This document shows positions 30,333 through 37,192 of a stretch of DNA of 37,192 nucleotides, one piece after another (within the stretch, counting starts at the first letter, position 1; each line of letters opens with the position of its first letter). The notes beneath the pieces are model-generated. The model searched no databases. It worked only from the letters and a program-made list of their open reading frames with translations, and was not told where the DNA came from. This stretch comes from Streptomyces sp. MBT65 (GTDB taxonomy: Bacteria > Actinomycetota > Actinomycetes > Streptomycetales > Streptomycetaceae): assembly GCF_016612545.1 (NCBI RefSeq), contig NZ_JAENRY010000089.1, positions 1 through 37,192 on the forward strand, in the 5' to 3' direction. Position numbers and translations under genes: made by a program.

Positions 30333-31718
30333 ATGCCCATCGCGACGGTCAACCCGGCCAACGGCGAGACGCTCAAGACGTACGAGGCCATGGGTGACGA
30401 GGAGATCGAGCGACGGCTCCAGCTCGCGGAGGCCACCTTCCGCGCCTACCGGACGTCCGCCTTCGCCGAGCGCGCGCGGCTCATGCACCGGGCCGCCGAT
30501 CTGCTCGACGAGGACCAGCAGGACATCGGCCGGATCATGACCACCGAGATGGGCAAGCCGGTCAGGCAGGCCCGCGCGGAGGCCGCCAAGTGCGCGAAGT
30601 CGATGCGCTGGTACGCCGACCGTGCCGAGGGGCTCCTCGCCGACGAGGAGCCCGACGCGGCGGACGTCGAGGACTCCGGCGGCGCGCGGGCCCTGGTGCG
30701 GTACCGGCCGCTCGGCCCGGTGCTCGCGGTGATGCCGTGGAACTTCCCGCTCTGGCAGGTGATCCGCTTCGCCGCGCCCGCGCTGATGGCGGGCAACGTC
30801 GGCCTGCTCAAGCACGCGTCGAACGTCCCGCAGACCGCCCTCTACCTGGAGGACCTGTTCCACCGCGCGGGCTTCCCCGAGGGGTGCTTCCAGACCCTCC
30901 TGGTCGGCTCCGGCGCGATCGAGGAGATCCTGCGCGACGAGCGCGTGAAGGCGGCCACCCTCACCGGCAGCGAGCCGGCCGGGCGGGCGGTCGCGTCCGT
31001 CGCCGGGGACATGGTCAAGAAGACGGTGCTGGAACTGGGCGGCAGCGACCCGTACGTCGTCATGCCGTCCGCCGACATCGACCGGGCCGCGAAGATCGCG
31101 GTGACCGCGCGGGTGCAGAACAACGGGCAGTCGTGCATCGCCGCGAAGCGGTTCATCGTGCACACCGATGTCTTCGACGCGTTCGCCGAACGGTTCGTGG
31201 CCGGCATGAAGGCGCTCACGGTCGGTGATCCGCTGGAGGAGGAGACCGAGGTCGGACCGCTCGCGAGCGAGGCGGGCCGGAGCGATCTGGAGGAACTCGT
31301 CGACGACGCGGTGGAGAGCGGCGCGACCGTGCTGTGCGGCGGCGAGCGGCCCGACGGGGACGGCTGGTACTACCCGCCGACCGTCCTCGCCGACCTCACC
31401 CGCGAGATGCGCATCCACCGCGAGGAGGCGTTCGGCCCCGTCGCCACGCTGTACCGGGTCGCCGACCTGGACGAGGCGGTCCTCCTCGCCAACGACACGC
31501 CGTTCGGGCTGAGTTCCAACGTGTGGACGCGGGACGAGGCGGAAGTCGAGCGTTTCGTACGGGACCTGGAGGCCGGTGGGGTGTTCGTCAACGGGATGAC
31601 GGCGTCGCATCCGGCGTTCCCGTTCGGCGGGGTGAAGCGGTCCGGGTACGGGCGGGAGCTGTCGGGGCACGGAATCCGGGAGTTCTGCAACATCACCACG
31701 GTATGGCACGGAGCGTGA
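30333..31718 (+). CDS. NAD(P)-dependent aldehyde dehydrogenase, succinate-semialdehyde type
   Basis: A 461-residue aldehyde dehydrogenase. MPWNFPLWQVIRFAAPALMAGN is the substrate-entry segment. The catalytic Glu is E234 in LELGGSDPYVV and the nucleophile is C268 in NNGQSCIAAKRF. EEAFGPV and the closing GVKRSGYGRELSGHGIREF are also present. The length of ~460 and the early MPIATVNPANGE are characteristic of the succinate-semialdehyde dehydrogenase branch (GabD-like), which feeds GABA carbon into the TCA cycle. AGGAGGTCAGCC precedes the ATG at 30333. It is a separate unit following the NUDIX gene. Confidence 0.92.
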   Translation: MPIATVNPANGETLKTYEAMGDEEIERRLQLAEATFRAYRTSAFAERARLMHRAADLLDEDQQDIGRIMTTEMGKPVRQARAEAAKCAKSMRWYADRAEGLLADEEPDAADVEDSGGARALVRYRPLGPVLAVMPWNFPLWQVIRFAAPALMAGNVGLLKHASNVPQTALYLEDLFHRAGFPEGCFQTLLVGSGAIEEILRDERVKAATLTGSEPAGRAVASVAGDMVKKTVLELGGSDPYVVMPSADIDRAAKIAVTARVQNNGQSCIAAKRFIVHTDVFDAFAERFVAGMKALTVGDPLEEETEVGPLASEAGRSDLEELVDDAVESGATVLCGGERPDGDGWYYPPTVLADLTREMRIHREEAFGPVATLYRVADLDEAVLLANDTPFGLSSNVWTRDEAEVERFVRDLEAGGVFVNGMTASHPAFPFGGVKRSGYGRELSGHGIREFCNITTVWHGA

Positions 31719-31743
31719 GCGTTCCGCGGCTACGATCCCCTGT

Positions 31744-31980
31744 GTGAACCGCGAAGTGACTCTGCCTCTGATCGTCGACGACCGCGGGACCTTGCAGGTG
31801 GCTGCGGCCGATGTGAGCAAACTTCTCCGTACCGTGGGCGGTCGGTGGCTGCACCTTGTCGAGGCCGGGGAGGACGGGCTGGACGAGGACACGGTTGCCG
31901 CTCTGACCATTGAGCTGGCGAAGCTTGCCGACCGGATCGACGTCGCGTGTATTGCGCACAGCAGTGGGGGCGCGTCGTAG
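31744..31980 (+). CDS. Small conserved Streptomyces protein (probably DUF6213)
   Basis: A 78-residue acidic soluble protein. Its sequence, beginning MNREVTLPLIVDDRG and continuing TLQVAAADVSKLLRTVGG, is one I recognise as a strongly conserved Streptomyces hypothetical, I believe DUF6213. No catalytic motif is apparent. The GTG start at 31744 is the first possible start; there is no strong Shine-Dalgarno. A terminator lies about 100 bases downstream. Confidence 0.75.
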   Translation: MNREVTLPLIVDDRGTLQVAAADVSKLLRTVGGRWLHLVEAGEDGLDEDTVAALTIELAKLADRIDVACIAHSSGGAS

Positions 31981-32001
31981 TTCGCCGAGTGGCCGCCGGT
32001 G

Positions 32002-32062
32002 GGGGCTGGTCGCGCCCACGCGGCGGAGCCGCGCATCGATACAGCCCCGCGCCCCTAAGGGG
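32002..32062 (+). repeat. Structured Streptomyces intergenic repeat element
   Basis: GGGGCTG (32002–32008) pairs with CAGCCCC (32042–32048) around an inner GCGGC-GGA-GCCGC hairpin (32020–32032). A second hairpin, CCCC-TAA-GGGG (32052–32062), follows. The wording GGGGCTGGTCGCGCCCA with GCCCCTAAGGGG is one I recall as very frequent in Streptomyces intergenic regions. It is probably a dispersed repeat; function is unknown. Confidence 0.65.
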
Positions 32063-32080
32063 TGGTGCTGAGCCTTGATC

Positions 32081-32101
32081 CAGAGGTTGCCCCTCTGTTT
32101 T
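32081..32101 (+). terminator. Intrinsic terminator with U-tract
   Basis: CAGAGG-TTGCC-CCTCTG is a perfect 6-bp stem followed directly by TTTT. It probably ends the transcript of the small conserved gene before the pigment operon. Confidence 0.7.
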
Positions 32102-32102
32102 C

Positions 32103-32122
32103 ACAGGATTCACTGATCCTGT
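32103..32122. promoter_or_regulatory. Inverted repeat upstream of rppA
   Basis: ACAGGAT-TCACTG-ATCCTGT has perfect 7-bp arms with a 6-base spacer and is followed by CTTTAT. It could be a second terminator stem or an operator for the pigment operon. Confidence 0.4.
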
Positions 32123-32193
32123 CTTTATGAGCGTGTCCCTGAATTGGAGTAGTCCACCGCGAGATCGTCGTCCTCCCGGGTGATCGTGGGTGC

Positions 32194-32222
32194 ACCACCC
32201 TCTGAGGTGAACCACCTTCTGA
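32194..32222 (+). promoter_or_regulatory. Direct repeat just upstream of rppA
   Basis: ACCACCCTCTGA (32194–32205) and ACCACCTTCTGA (32211–32222) are 12-mers with one mismatch, 17 bp start to start, 45–73 bases before the rppA start. They are a candidate binding site for a regulator of the pigment operon; the regulator is not in the immediate vicinity. Confidence 0.4.
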
Positions 32223-32266
32223 CCGGCGGGCGAAGGCCTTCCGGAAGGCGAAAGCAGGGACGGTTC

Positions 32267-33331
32267 ATGGCGACTTTGTGCAAGCCCTCGGTGTCGGTTC
32301 CCGAGCACGTGATCACGATGGAGGAGACGCTGGAGCTGGCGCGCTCCCGTCACGCGGACCACCCCAACCTGCCGCTGGCCCTCCGGCTGATCGAGAACAC
32401 CGGTGTACGGACCCGGCACATCGTGCAGCCCATCGAGGAGACCCTGAAGCACCCCGGGTTCGAGGACCGCAACAGGATCTACACGGCCGAGGCGAAGGCC
32501 CGGGTCCCGGCGGTCGTCCAGCGCGCGCTCGACGAGGCGGAGCTCCTCACCACCGACATCGACGTGATCATCTACGTCTCGTGCACGGGCTTCATGATGC
32601 CCTCGCTCACGGCCTGGCTGATCAACGAGATGGCCTTCGAGTCCACCACCCGCCAGATCCCGATCGCCCAGCTCGGCTGCGCGGCCGGCGGTGCGGCGAT
32701 CAACCGGGCGCACGACTTCTGCACGGCGTACCCGGACGCCAACGCGCTCATCGTCGCCTGCGAGTTCTGCTCGCTGTGCTACCAGCCGACCGACCTCGGC
32801 ATCGGCTCCCTGCTCTCCAACGGACTGTTCGGCGACGGCATCGCCGCGGCCGTGGTGCGCGGGCGGGGCGGGACGGGCATCCAGCTGGAGCGCAACGGGT
32901 CGTACCTGATCCCCAAGACCGAAGAGTGGATCATGTACGACGTCCGGGCCACCGGGTTCCACTTCCTGCTGGACAAGCGGGTGCCGGCCACCATGGAGCC
33001 CCTCGCCCCGGCGCTCCAGGACCTCGCGGGACTGCACGGCTGGGACGCGGCCGACCTGGACTTCTACATAGTCCACGCGGGCGGGCCCCGCATACTCGAC
33101 GACCTGAGCAAGTTCCTCCAGGTCGACCCGCACGCGTTCCGGTTCAGCCGGGCCACCCTCACCGAGTACGGCAACATCGCCAGCGCCGTCGTGCTGGACG
33201 CGCTGCGCCGGCTCTTCGACGAGGGCGGCGCCGAACACCGGGCACGCGGACTGCTCGCCGGGTTCGGACCCGGCATCACCGCCGAGATGGCCCTGGGCCG
33301 CTGGCACAACGACGACCGAGAGACGGCTTGA
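32267..33331 (+). CDS. rppA: Type III polyketide synthase: 1,3,6,8-tetrahydroxynaphthalene synthase
   Basis: A 354-residue type III PKS that condenses five malonyl-CoA into 1,3,6,8-tetrahydroxynaphthalene (THN). The catalytic triad is C138 (LGCAAGGAA), H270 (YIVHAGGP) and N303 (EYGNIAS), at the same numbering as the S. coelicolor enzyme. The active-site Cys at VSCTGFMMP is also present. The N-terminus MATLCKPSVSVPEHVITM is the standard RppA start, so I use the ATG at 32267 rather than the GTG 29 codons earlier. It is the first gene of a three-gene operon with a P450 (gap 7 bp) and a cupin. The product oxidises to flaviolin and dimerises to biflaviolin pigments. Confidence 0.97.
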   Translation: MATLCKPSVSVPEHVITMEETLELARSRHADHPNLPLALRLIENTGVRTRHIVQPIEETLKHPGFEDRNRIYTAEAKARVPAVVQRALDEAELLTTDIDVIIYVSCTGFMMPSLTAWLINEMAFESTTRQIPIAQLGCAAGGAAINRAHDFCTAYPDANALIVACEFCSLCYQPTDLGIGSLLSNGLFGDGIAAAVVRGRGGTGIQLERNGSYLIPKTEEWIMYDVRATGFHFLLDKRVPATMEPLAPALQDLAGLHGWDAADLDFYIVHAGGPRILDDLSKFLQVDPHAFRFSRATLTEYGNIASAVVLDALRRLFDEGGAEHRARGLLAGFGPGITAEMALGRWHNDDRETA

Positions 33332-33338
33332 GCAGCGC

Positions 33339-34553
33339 ATGACTGAAGAGACGCTCACCGAGACCCTGCCCCCGGTCCGGCCCTGGCCGGCCCTCGACCT
33401 GACCGGGGTGGACTTCGACCCGGTCCTCGCCAAGCTGATGCGGGAGGGTCCGGTCAACCGGATCAAGCTGCCCAACGGCGAGGGCTGGGCGTGGCTGGTC
33501 ACCCGGCACGACGACGTGCGGATGGTCGCCAACGATCCCCGGTTCAGCCGCGAGGCGGTGATGGACCAGCCGGTGACCCGGCTCGCCCCGCACTTCATCC
33601 CGGCGCGCGGCGCGGTCGGCTTCCTCGACCCGCCGGACCACACGCGGCTACGGCGCTCGGTCGCCCCGGCGTTCACGGCGCGCGGGGTGGAGCGGGTGCG
33701 GGAGCAATCCCGGCTGCTGCTCGACGAGTTGATCGACGAGCTGCTCCAGGACGGACCGCCGGCCGACCTCACCGAGACCGTGCTGAGTCCGTTCCCGATC
33801 GCGGTGATCTGCGAGCTGATGGGTGTGCCTGCGGCCGACCGGCACGGCATGCACACCTGGACCCAGCTCATCCTGTCCTCCTCGCACGGCGCCAAGGTCA
33901 GCGAGAAGGCGAAGGAGGAGATGGGCGCCTACTTCGGCGATCTCATCGGCCTGCGGGAGGGCGGCGACGGTGAGGATGTCGCCTCGCTGCTCGGTGCCGC
34001 CGTGGGCCGGGAGGAGATCACGCTGGAGGAGGCGGTCGGGCTCGCGGTGCTGCTGCAGATCGGCGGCGAGGCGGTCACCAACAACAGCGGGCAGATGTTC
34101 TACCTGCTGCTGACCCGTCCGGATCTCGTCGAACGACTGCGCGCCGAGCCGGAGTCGAGACCCCAGGCCATCGACGAGCTGCTGCGGTACATCCCGCACC
34201 GCAACGCGGTCGGGCTGTCCCGGATCGCCATGGAGGACGTGGAGATCCGCGGGGTACGGATGCGGGCGGGCGACCCGGTGTACGTGTCGTACCTGGCCGC
34301 CAACCGCGACCCGGACGTCTTCCCCGACCCCGAGAAGATCGACTTCTCGCGCAGCCCGAACCCGCACGTCTCCTTCGGTTTCGGCCCGCACTTCTGTCCC
34401 GGCAACATGCTGGCCCGGCTGGAGTCCGAACTGCTGGTGGACGCCCTGCTGGACCGGCTGCCCGGGCTGCGGCTCGCGGTTCCGGCCGATGAAGTGCCGT
34501 TCAAGAAGGGCGCGTTGATCCGCGGGCCCGAGGCCCTGCCCGTGACGTGGTGA
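33339..34553 (+). CDS. Cytochrome P450 of the CYP158A (biflaviolin synthase) type
   Basis: A 404-residue soluble P450. The haem ligand is C353 in SFGFGPHFCPGN, the ExxR motif is in IDELLRYI, and PERF-like FPDPEKIDF follows. The I-helix reads IGGEAVTNN where most P450s have AG-x-E/D-T. The residue at the normal Thr/acid position is A245, as in S. coelicolor CYP158A2, which uses substrate hydroxyls in place of the Thr. Length and context match CYP158A2, which couples flaviolin into bi- and triflaviolin. The ATG at 33339 follows the rppA stop by 7 bases. Electrons would come from an unlinked ferredoxin; none is encoded here. Confidence 0.94.
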   Translation: MTEETLTETLPPVRPWPALDLTGVDFDPVLAKLMREGPVNRIKLPNGEGWAWLVTRHDDVRMVANDPRFSREAVMDQPVTRLAPHFIPARGAVGFLDPPDHTRLRRSVAPAFTARGVERVREQSRLLLDELIDELLQDGPPADLTETVLSPFPIAVICELMGVPAADRHGMHTWTQLILSSSHGAKVSEKAKEEMGAYFGDLIGLREGGDGEDVASLLGAAVGREEITLEEAVGLAVLLQIGGEAVTNNSGQMFYLLLTRPDLVERLRAEPESRPQAIDELLRYIPHRNAVGLSRIAMEDVEIRGVRMRAGDPVYVSYLAANRDPDVFPDPEKIDFSRSPNPHVSFGFGPHFCPGNMLARLESELLVDALLDRLPGLRLAVPADEVPFKKGALIRGPEALPVTW

Positions 34554-34560
34554 GGTGCCG

Positions 34561-35082
34561 ATGACGGCGACGGAGGGGCTGCTGGTGCCGCCGGGGCACG
34601 GCCGGATCGTACAGACACCGGCGCAGCACGTGACGTTCAAGGTGACCGGGTCGCACTCGCGGACCGCGTCGACCTTCGAGGTGGTGGTGCCGCCGGGGTT
34701 CGACGTCGGCGCCCATGTGCACACGCGCAGCGAGGAGTTGTTCTACGTGCTCGAAGGCGAGCTGGACGTGCTCGCCTTCGAGCCGCGGATCCGTACACCG
34801 GACAACTGGCAGCGCTGGGAGTCGAGTTCGGGCTCCCGGGTGGTGCGGGCGACTCCGGGGACGGTGATCGTCGTGCCGCCCGGGTGTCCGCACGCGTTCT
34901 CGAATCCGACGGAGACGGCGGCGAAGATGTTCTTCCAGGCGTCTCCGCCGCCGGATCACGAGCGGTATTTCGAGGAGCTGTTGGAGATTCTCGGGGGTGG
35001 GGGGCCGCCGGATCATGCGGCCATCGAGGAGCTGCGTGCACGATATGACATCGAGCAGTTGACGCCTCTCAAACACCGGTAG
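34561..35082 (+). CDS. Cupin monooxygenase-like protein (MomA-like)
   Basis: A 173-residue protein with a single cupin barrel. Motif 1 is GAHVHTRSEELFYVLEGEL (HxH…E pattern) and motif 2 is VPPGCPHAFSNP, so the metal-binding His and Glu are present. It is the third gene of the THN synthase–P450 operon. MomA-type cupins encoded beside rppA oxidise THN to the quinone flaviolin, so that reaction is the best guess. I chose the ATG at 34561; a GTG at 34555 lies inside the Shine-Dalgarno GAGGTG. The gene ends in front of a bidirectional terminator. Confidence 0.87.
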   Translation: MTATEGLLVPPGHGRIVQTPAQHVTFKVTGSHSRTASTFEVVVPPGFDVGAHVHTRSEELFYVLEGELDVLAFEPRIRTPDNWQRWESSSGSRVVRATPGTVIVVPPGCPHAFSNPTETAAKMFFQASPPPDHERYFEELLEILGGGGPPDHAAIEELRARYDIEQLTPLKHR

Positions 35083-35099
35083 ATCGCGTAATTCGTTGG

Positions 35100-35127
35100 C
35101 TGCGGGCCGGACCCCACCGGCCCGCAG
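35100..35127. terminator. Bidirectional terminator between convergent genes
   Basis: CTGCGGGCCGG and CCGGCCCGCAG form a perfect 11-bp stem with an ACCCCA loop, centred in the 53-bp gap between the cupin gene and the convergent acyl-CoA dehydrogenase gene. Confidence 0.88.
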
Positions 35128-35135
35128 ATATCGAC

Positions 35136-36365
35136 TCAGCGAATCGGCATTCCCGACAACGTCCGCGCGATCACCAGACGTTGGATCTCACTCGTGCCCT
35201 CGAAAATCGTGTAGATCGCCGCGTCCCGATGCATCCGCTCGACCGGATACTCACGGGTGTAACCATTACCGCCGAGTATCTGAATCGCCTGCCCGGTCAC
35301 CTTCTTCGCCGTCTCGCTGGCGAACAGCTTCGACATCGACCCCTCGGCCGCCGTGAACTGCTTGCCGTTGACGGCCATCCAGGACGCCCGCCACACGAGC
35401 AGCCGGGCCGCGTCGATGGACGTACGCATGTCGGCGAGCTGGAAGGCGACACCCTGGTTGTCGATGATCGGGCGGCCGAACTGCTCACGCGTCATCGCGT
35501 AGTCGAGGGCGACCTCGTAGGCAGCGCGCGCCGTGCCCACCGCCATCGCGCCGACCGCGGGGCGCGACGCCTCGAACGTGGCCATCGCGGCGTTCTTCAC
35601 GCGCTCGCCGCCGCCCGCCTTGGCGCGCTCACGGGCGCGGGCGAGGCGCTCGTCCAGCTTCTCCTTGCCGCCGAGCAGGCAGGAGCCGGGGATGCGCACG
35701 TCCTCCAGGACGACCTCGGCGGTGTGCGAGGCGCGGATGCCGTGCTTCTTGAACTTCTGCCCCTGGGACAGACCCGGTGTGCCCGACGGGACGATGAAGG
35801 AGGCGTGGCCCTTGGAGCCGAGGTCCGCGTCGACGACCGCTACGACGACGTGGACGTTGGCGATACCACCGTTGGTCGCCCAGGTCTTGGTGCCGTTGAG
35901 CACCCACTCGTCCTTGGCCTCGTCGTACACGGCACGCGTGCGCATGGAGGCCACGTCGGAACCGGCGTCGGGCTCGGAGGAGCAGAAGGCGGCGACCTTG
36001 ACGTCGTTGGCGTCGCCGTACATCTGGGGAATCCAGGTGCCGATCTGCTCCTCGGTGCCGTTGGCGAGGACGCCGACGGCGGCCAGGCCGGTGCCGACTA
36101 TGGAGAGGGCTATGCCCGCGTCGCCCCAGAACAGTTCCTCCATGGCCATGGGTATGCCGAGGCCGGTGGGGTCGAAGTACTGCTGGGCGTAGAAGTCCAG
36201 GGAGTAGATGCCGACCTTCGCGGCCTCCTGGATGACCGGCCAGGGAGTCTCCTCACGCTCGTCCCATTCGGCGGCGGCGGGGCGGATGACATCGGCGGCG
36301 AAGCCGTGCAGCCAGTCCCGCACCTCCTTCTGTTCGTCGTTGAGTTCCATGGTGAACTCGGCCAT
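35136..36365 (-). CDS. Acyl-CoA dehydrogenase
   Basis: A 409-residue FAD acyl-CoA dehydrogenase. The N-terminal helical domain opens with MELNDEQKEVRDWLHGFA. VAAFCSSEPDAGSDVASM and WVLNGTKTWATNGG are the FAD/substrate signatures. TREQFGRPIIDNQGVAFQLA and the C-terminal IFEGTSEIQRLVIAR, which carries the catalytic Glu, complete the enzyme. A Lys/Arg/Glu-rich insertion (EKLDERLARARERAKAGGGER) lies in the middle domain. It is divergent from a TetR regulator gene with operator-like repeats between. It is probably a fatty-acid beta-oxidation enzyme. The ATG at 36365 is preceded by GGAGGAGTC. Confidence 0.94.
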   Translation of the reverse strand: MAEFTMELNDEQKEVRDWLHGFAADVIRPAAAEWDEREETPWPVIQEAAKVGIYSLDFYAQQYFDPTGLGIPMAMEELFWGDAGIALSIVGTGLAAVGVLANGTEEQIGTWIPQMYGDANDVKVAAFCSSEPDAGSDVASMRTRAVYDEAKDEWVLNGTKTWATNGGIANVHVVVAVVDADLGSKGHASFIVPSGTPGLSQGQKFKKHGIRASHTAEVVLEDVRIPGSCLLGGKEKLDERLARARERAKAGGGERVKNAAMATFEASRPAVGAMAVGTARAAYEVALDYAMTREQFGRPIIDNQGVAFQLADMRTSIDAARLLVWRASWMAVNGKQFTAAEGSMSKLFASETAKKVTGQAIQILGGNGYTREYPVERMHRDAAIYTIFEGTSEIQRLVIARTLSGMPIR

Positions 36366-36392
36366 GACTCCTCCAGCGGCGCACTAGCATAT

Positions 36393-36429
36393 GTTACTTG
36401 CGGTAACGAGAGTCTGTTACCGACCGGTA
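36393..36429. promoter_or_regulatory. Operator-like repeats between acyl-CoA dehydrogenase and TetR genes
   Basis: GTTAC-TTGCG-GTAAC (36393–36407) and TACCG-AC-CGGTA (36418–36429) are two palindromes. A further GTTAC at 36416–36420 makes an inverted pair with GTAAC at 36403. They lie 28–64 bases from the dehydrogenase start. They are probably bound by the divergent TetR protein. Confidence 0.6.
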
Positions 36430-36536
36430 GGAAAAGTCAACTCCCGATGACCGCTCGGCAGCCCGTTCGAGCTGTTGAGGGCGTTGAGTGTTAGTTTGCG
36501 CAGGCGTCACCGATTCAGCACGGGTGGGGAGAGATC

Positions 36537-37181
36537 ATGGACACCACGCAGCGGACCGATCAGCAACGGTCCGCCGACCGCCGACGGCGTGAGCTGTTGG
36601 AGGCCGCGGACAGAGTGGTGCTGCGTGACGGTCCGCAGGCCTCGATGAACGCGATCGCCGCGGAAGCGGGTATTACGAAGCCGATTCTGTACCGGCACTT
36701 CGGGGACAAGGGCGGACTGTACGCGGCCCTCGCCAAGCGGCACACGGACGCGCTGCTGTCGTCGCTGCGGGCCGCGCTGGACGCTCCCGCCGAGCGACGG
36801 GAGCGGGTCGAGGCCACGCTGGACACCTACCTCGCCGCGATCGAGGCGCTGCCCCAGGTGTACCGGTTCCTGATGCATCCCGTCGTGGACGGGCAGTCCA
36901 CCGACCAGGGATTCGACACCGGGAATCACTCGGTTCCGCTGCTTCGGCGGATGGGCGAGGAGTTGGCCCAGGTCATCGAGGAGCGGGTGGATCTCGGTCC
37001 CAACAGCCAGCAGCTGGCTCGGGTGTGGGGGCACGGGATCGTCGGGATGATGCATGCGGCCGGGGACTGGTGGCTCGGTGAACGGCCTTGCTCCCGGCCC
37101 GAGTTGGTGCGGAGTCTGGCCGACCTGCTGTGGGGGCGGTTGGCTGCCGCCGGGGACAAGGTGGGTGGGCCGGGGTTCTAG
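36537..37181 (+). CDS. TetR-family transcriptional regulator
   Basis: A 214-residue regulator. The N-terminal helix-turn-helix is RRRELLEAADRVVL…SMNAIAAEAGITKPILYRHFGDKGGLYAAL (residues ~16–65). The C-terminal all-helical ligand domain follows, with EALPQVYRFLMHPVV near its centre. It is divergent from the acyl-CoA dehydrogenase gene and probably represses it together with its own gene, with an acyl-CoA as the likely ligand by analogy. The ATG at 36537 lies behind GGGGAGAGATC. The gene ends 11 bases before the window edge and is complete. Confidence 0.93.
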   Translation: MDTTQRTDQQRSADRRRRELLEAADRVVLRDGPQASMNAIAAEAGITKPILYRHFGDKGGLYAALAKRHTDALLSSLRAALDAPAERRERVEATLDTYLAAIEALPQVYRFLMHPVVDGQSTDQGFDTGNHSVPLLRRMGEELAQVIEERVDLGPNSQQLARVWGHGIVGMMHAAGDWWLGERPCSRPELVRSLADLLWGRLAAAGDKVGGPGF

Positions 37182-37192
37182 GGGTCGTATTT

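Noticed and set aside
31730..33895. A 721-codon minus-strand frame opposite rppA and the P450
   Set aside because: Spans two well-identified plus-strand genes and their intergenic signals, and shows no recognisable domain.
1..37192. tRNA-linked insertion of the accessory block, integrase, IS or CRISPR
   Set aside because: No tRNA-like cloverleaf, attachment-site duplication, transposase/integrase gene or spaced identical repeat was found by reading both strands.

Overview
The window is high-GC actinobacterial DNA, almost certainly from a Streptomyces chromosome. The evidence is strong G/C at third codon positions, many GTG starts and ATGA/GTGA stop-start overlaps, a flaviolin-type rppA–CYP158–cupin operon, a small membrane protein and a 78-residue protein of types I know from Streptomyces, and a structured intergenic repeat familiar from that genus. 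No rRNA, tRNA, CRISPR array, transposase or integrase was seen.

Layout. (1) 27–2577: a carbon-nitrogen hydrolase overlapping a cupin, a convergent GntR/FadR-type regulator with an operator-like repeat at its start, and a cyclophilin with a strong terminator. (2) 2605–3094: a frame-broken, unrecognised gene. (3) 3332–17935: a roughly 14.6 kb accessory block of signalling and conflict-type genes. It starts with a three-gene operon (membrane protein with a helical-repeat-like domain, CHAT caspase-like protease, small unknown protein), followed by a 418-bp inverted-repeat-rich gap. A six-gene operon comes next: PP2C-like phosphatase, Ser/Thr kinase, TerY-like vWA protein, DUF2510 protein, zinc-ribbon membrane protein and a membrane NACHT NTPase. 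Convergent to it are two trypsin-like protease genes. The second of these encodes a trypsin-like domain fused to an essentially full-length GroEL-type chaperonin domain whose ATPase residues look degenerate. (4) 18020–20022: a NarL-type response regulator and histidine kinase pair upstream of, and co-directional with, the protease genes. (5) 20225–23126: a DUF779 protein, a secreted phosphodiester-glycosidase-like protein whose Shine-Dalgarno can be paired in a hairpin, a small membrane protein and a secreted phosphodiesterase-like protein. (6) 23300–26537: two acyl-CoA dehydrogenases (probably an unequal heteromeric pair) and a quinone-oxidoreductase-like protein, all overlapping. (7) 26643–28223: an XRE-cupin regulator divergent from a CPYC flavoprotein across a nested palindrome. 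(8) 28253–31980: an ATP-dependent DNA ligase overlapping a NUDIX hydrolase, a succinate-semialdehyde-type dehydrogenase and a small conserved protein. (9) 32267–35082: the THN synthase / CYP158-type P450 / MomA-like cupin pigment operon. (10) 35136–37181: an acyl-CoA dehydrogenase divergent from a TetR regulator.

The most interesting content is region 3. It combines a reversible phosphorylation triad (kinase, PP2C, vWA), an NTP-dependent membrane switch (NACHT) and three predicted peptidases (one caspase-like, two trypsin-like), which resembles the multi-component conflict systems described for multicellular bacteria. The protease–chaperonin fusion is, to my knowledge, not a described component of these systems. 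Function for the block is inferred from domain content and gene order only. The flanking regions read as ordinary Streptomyces metabolism, repair and regulation.
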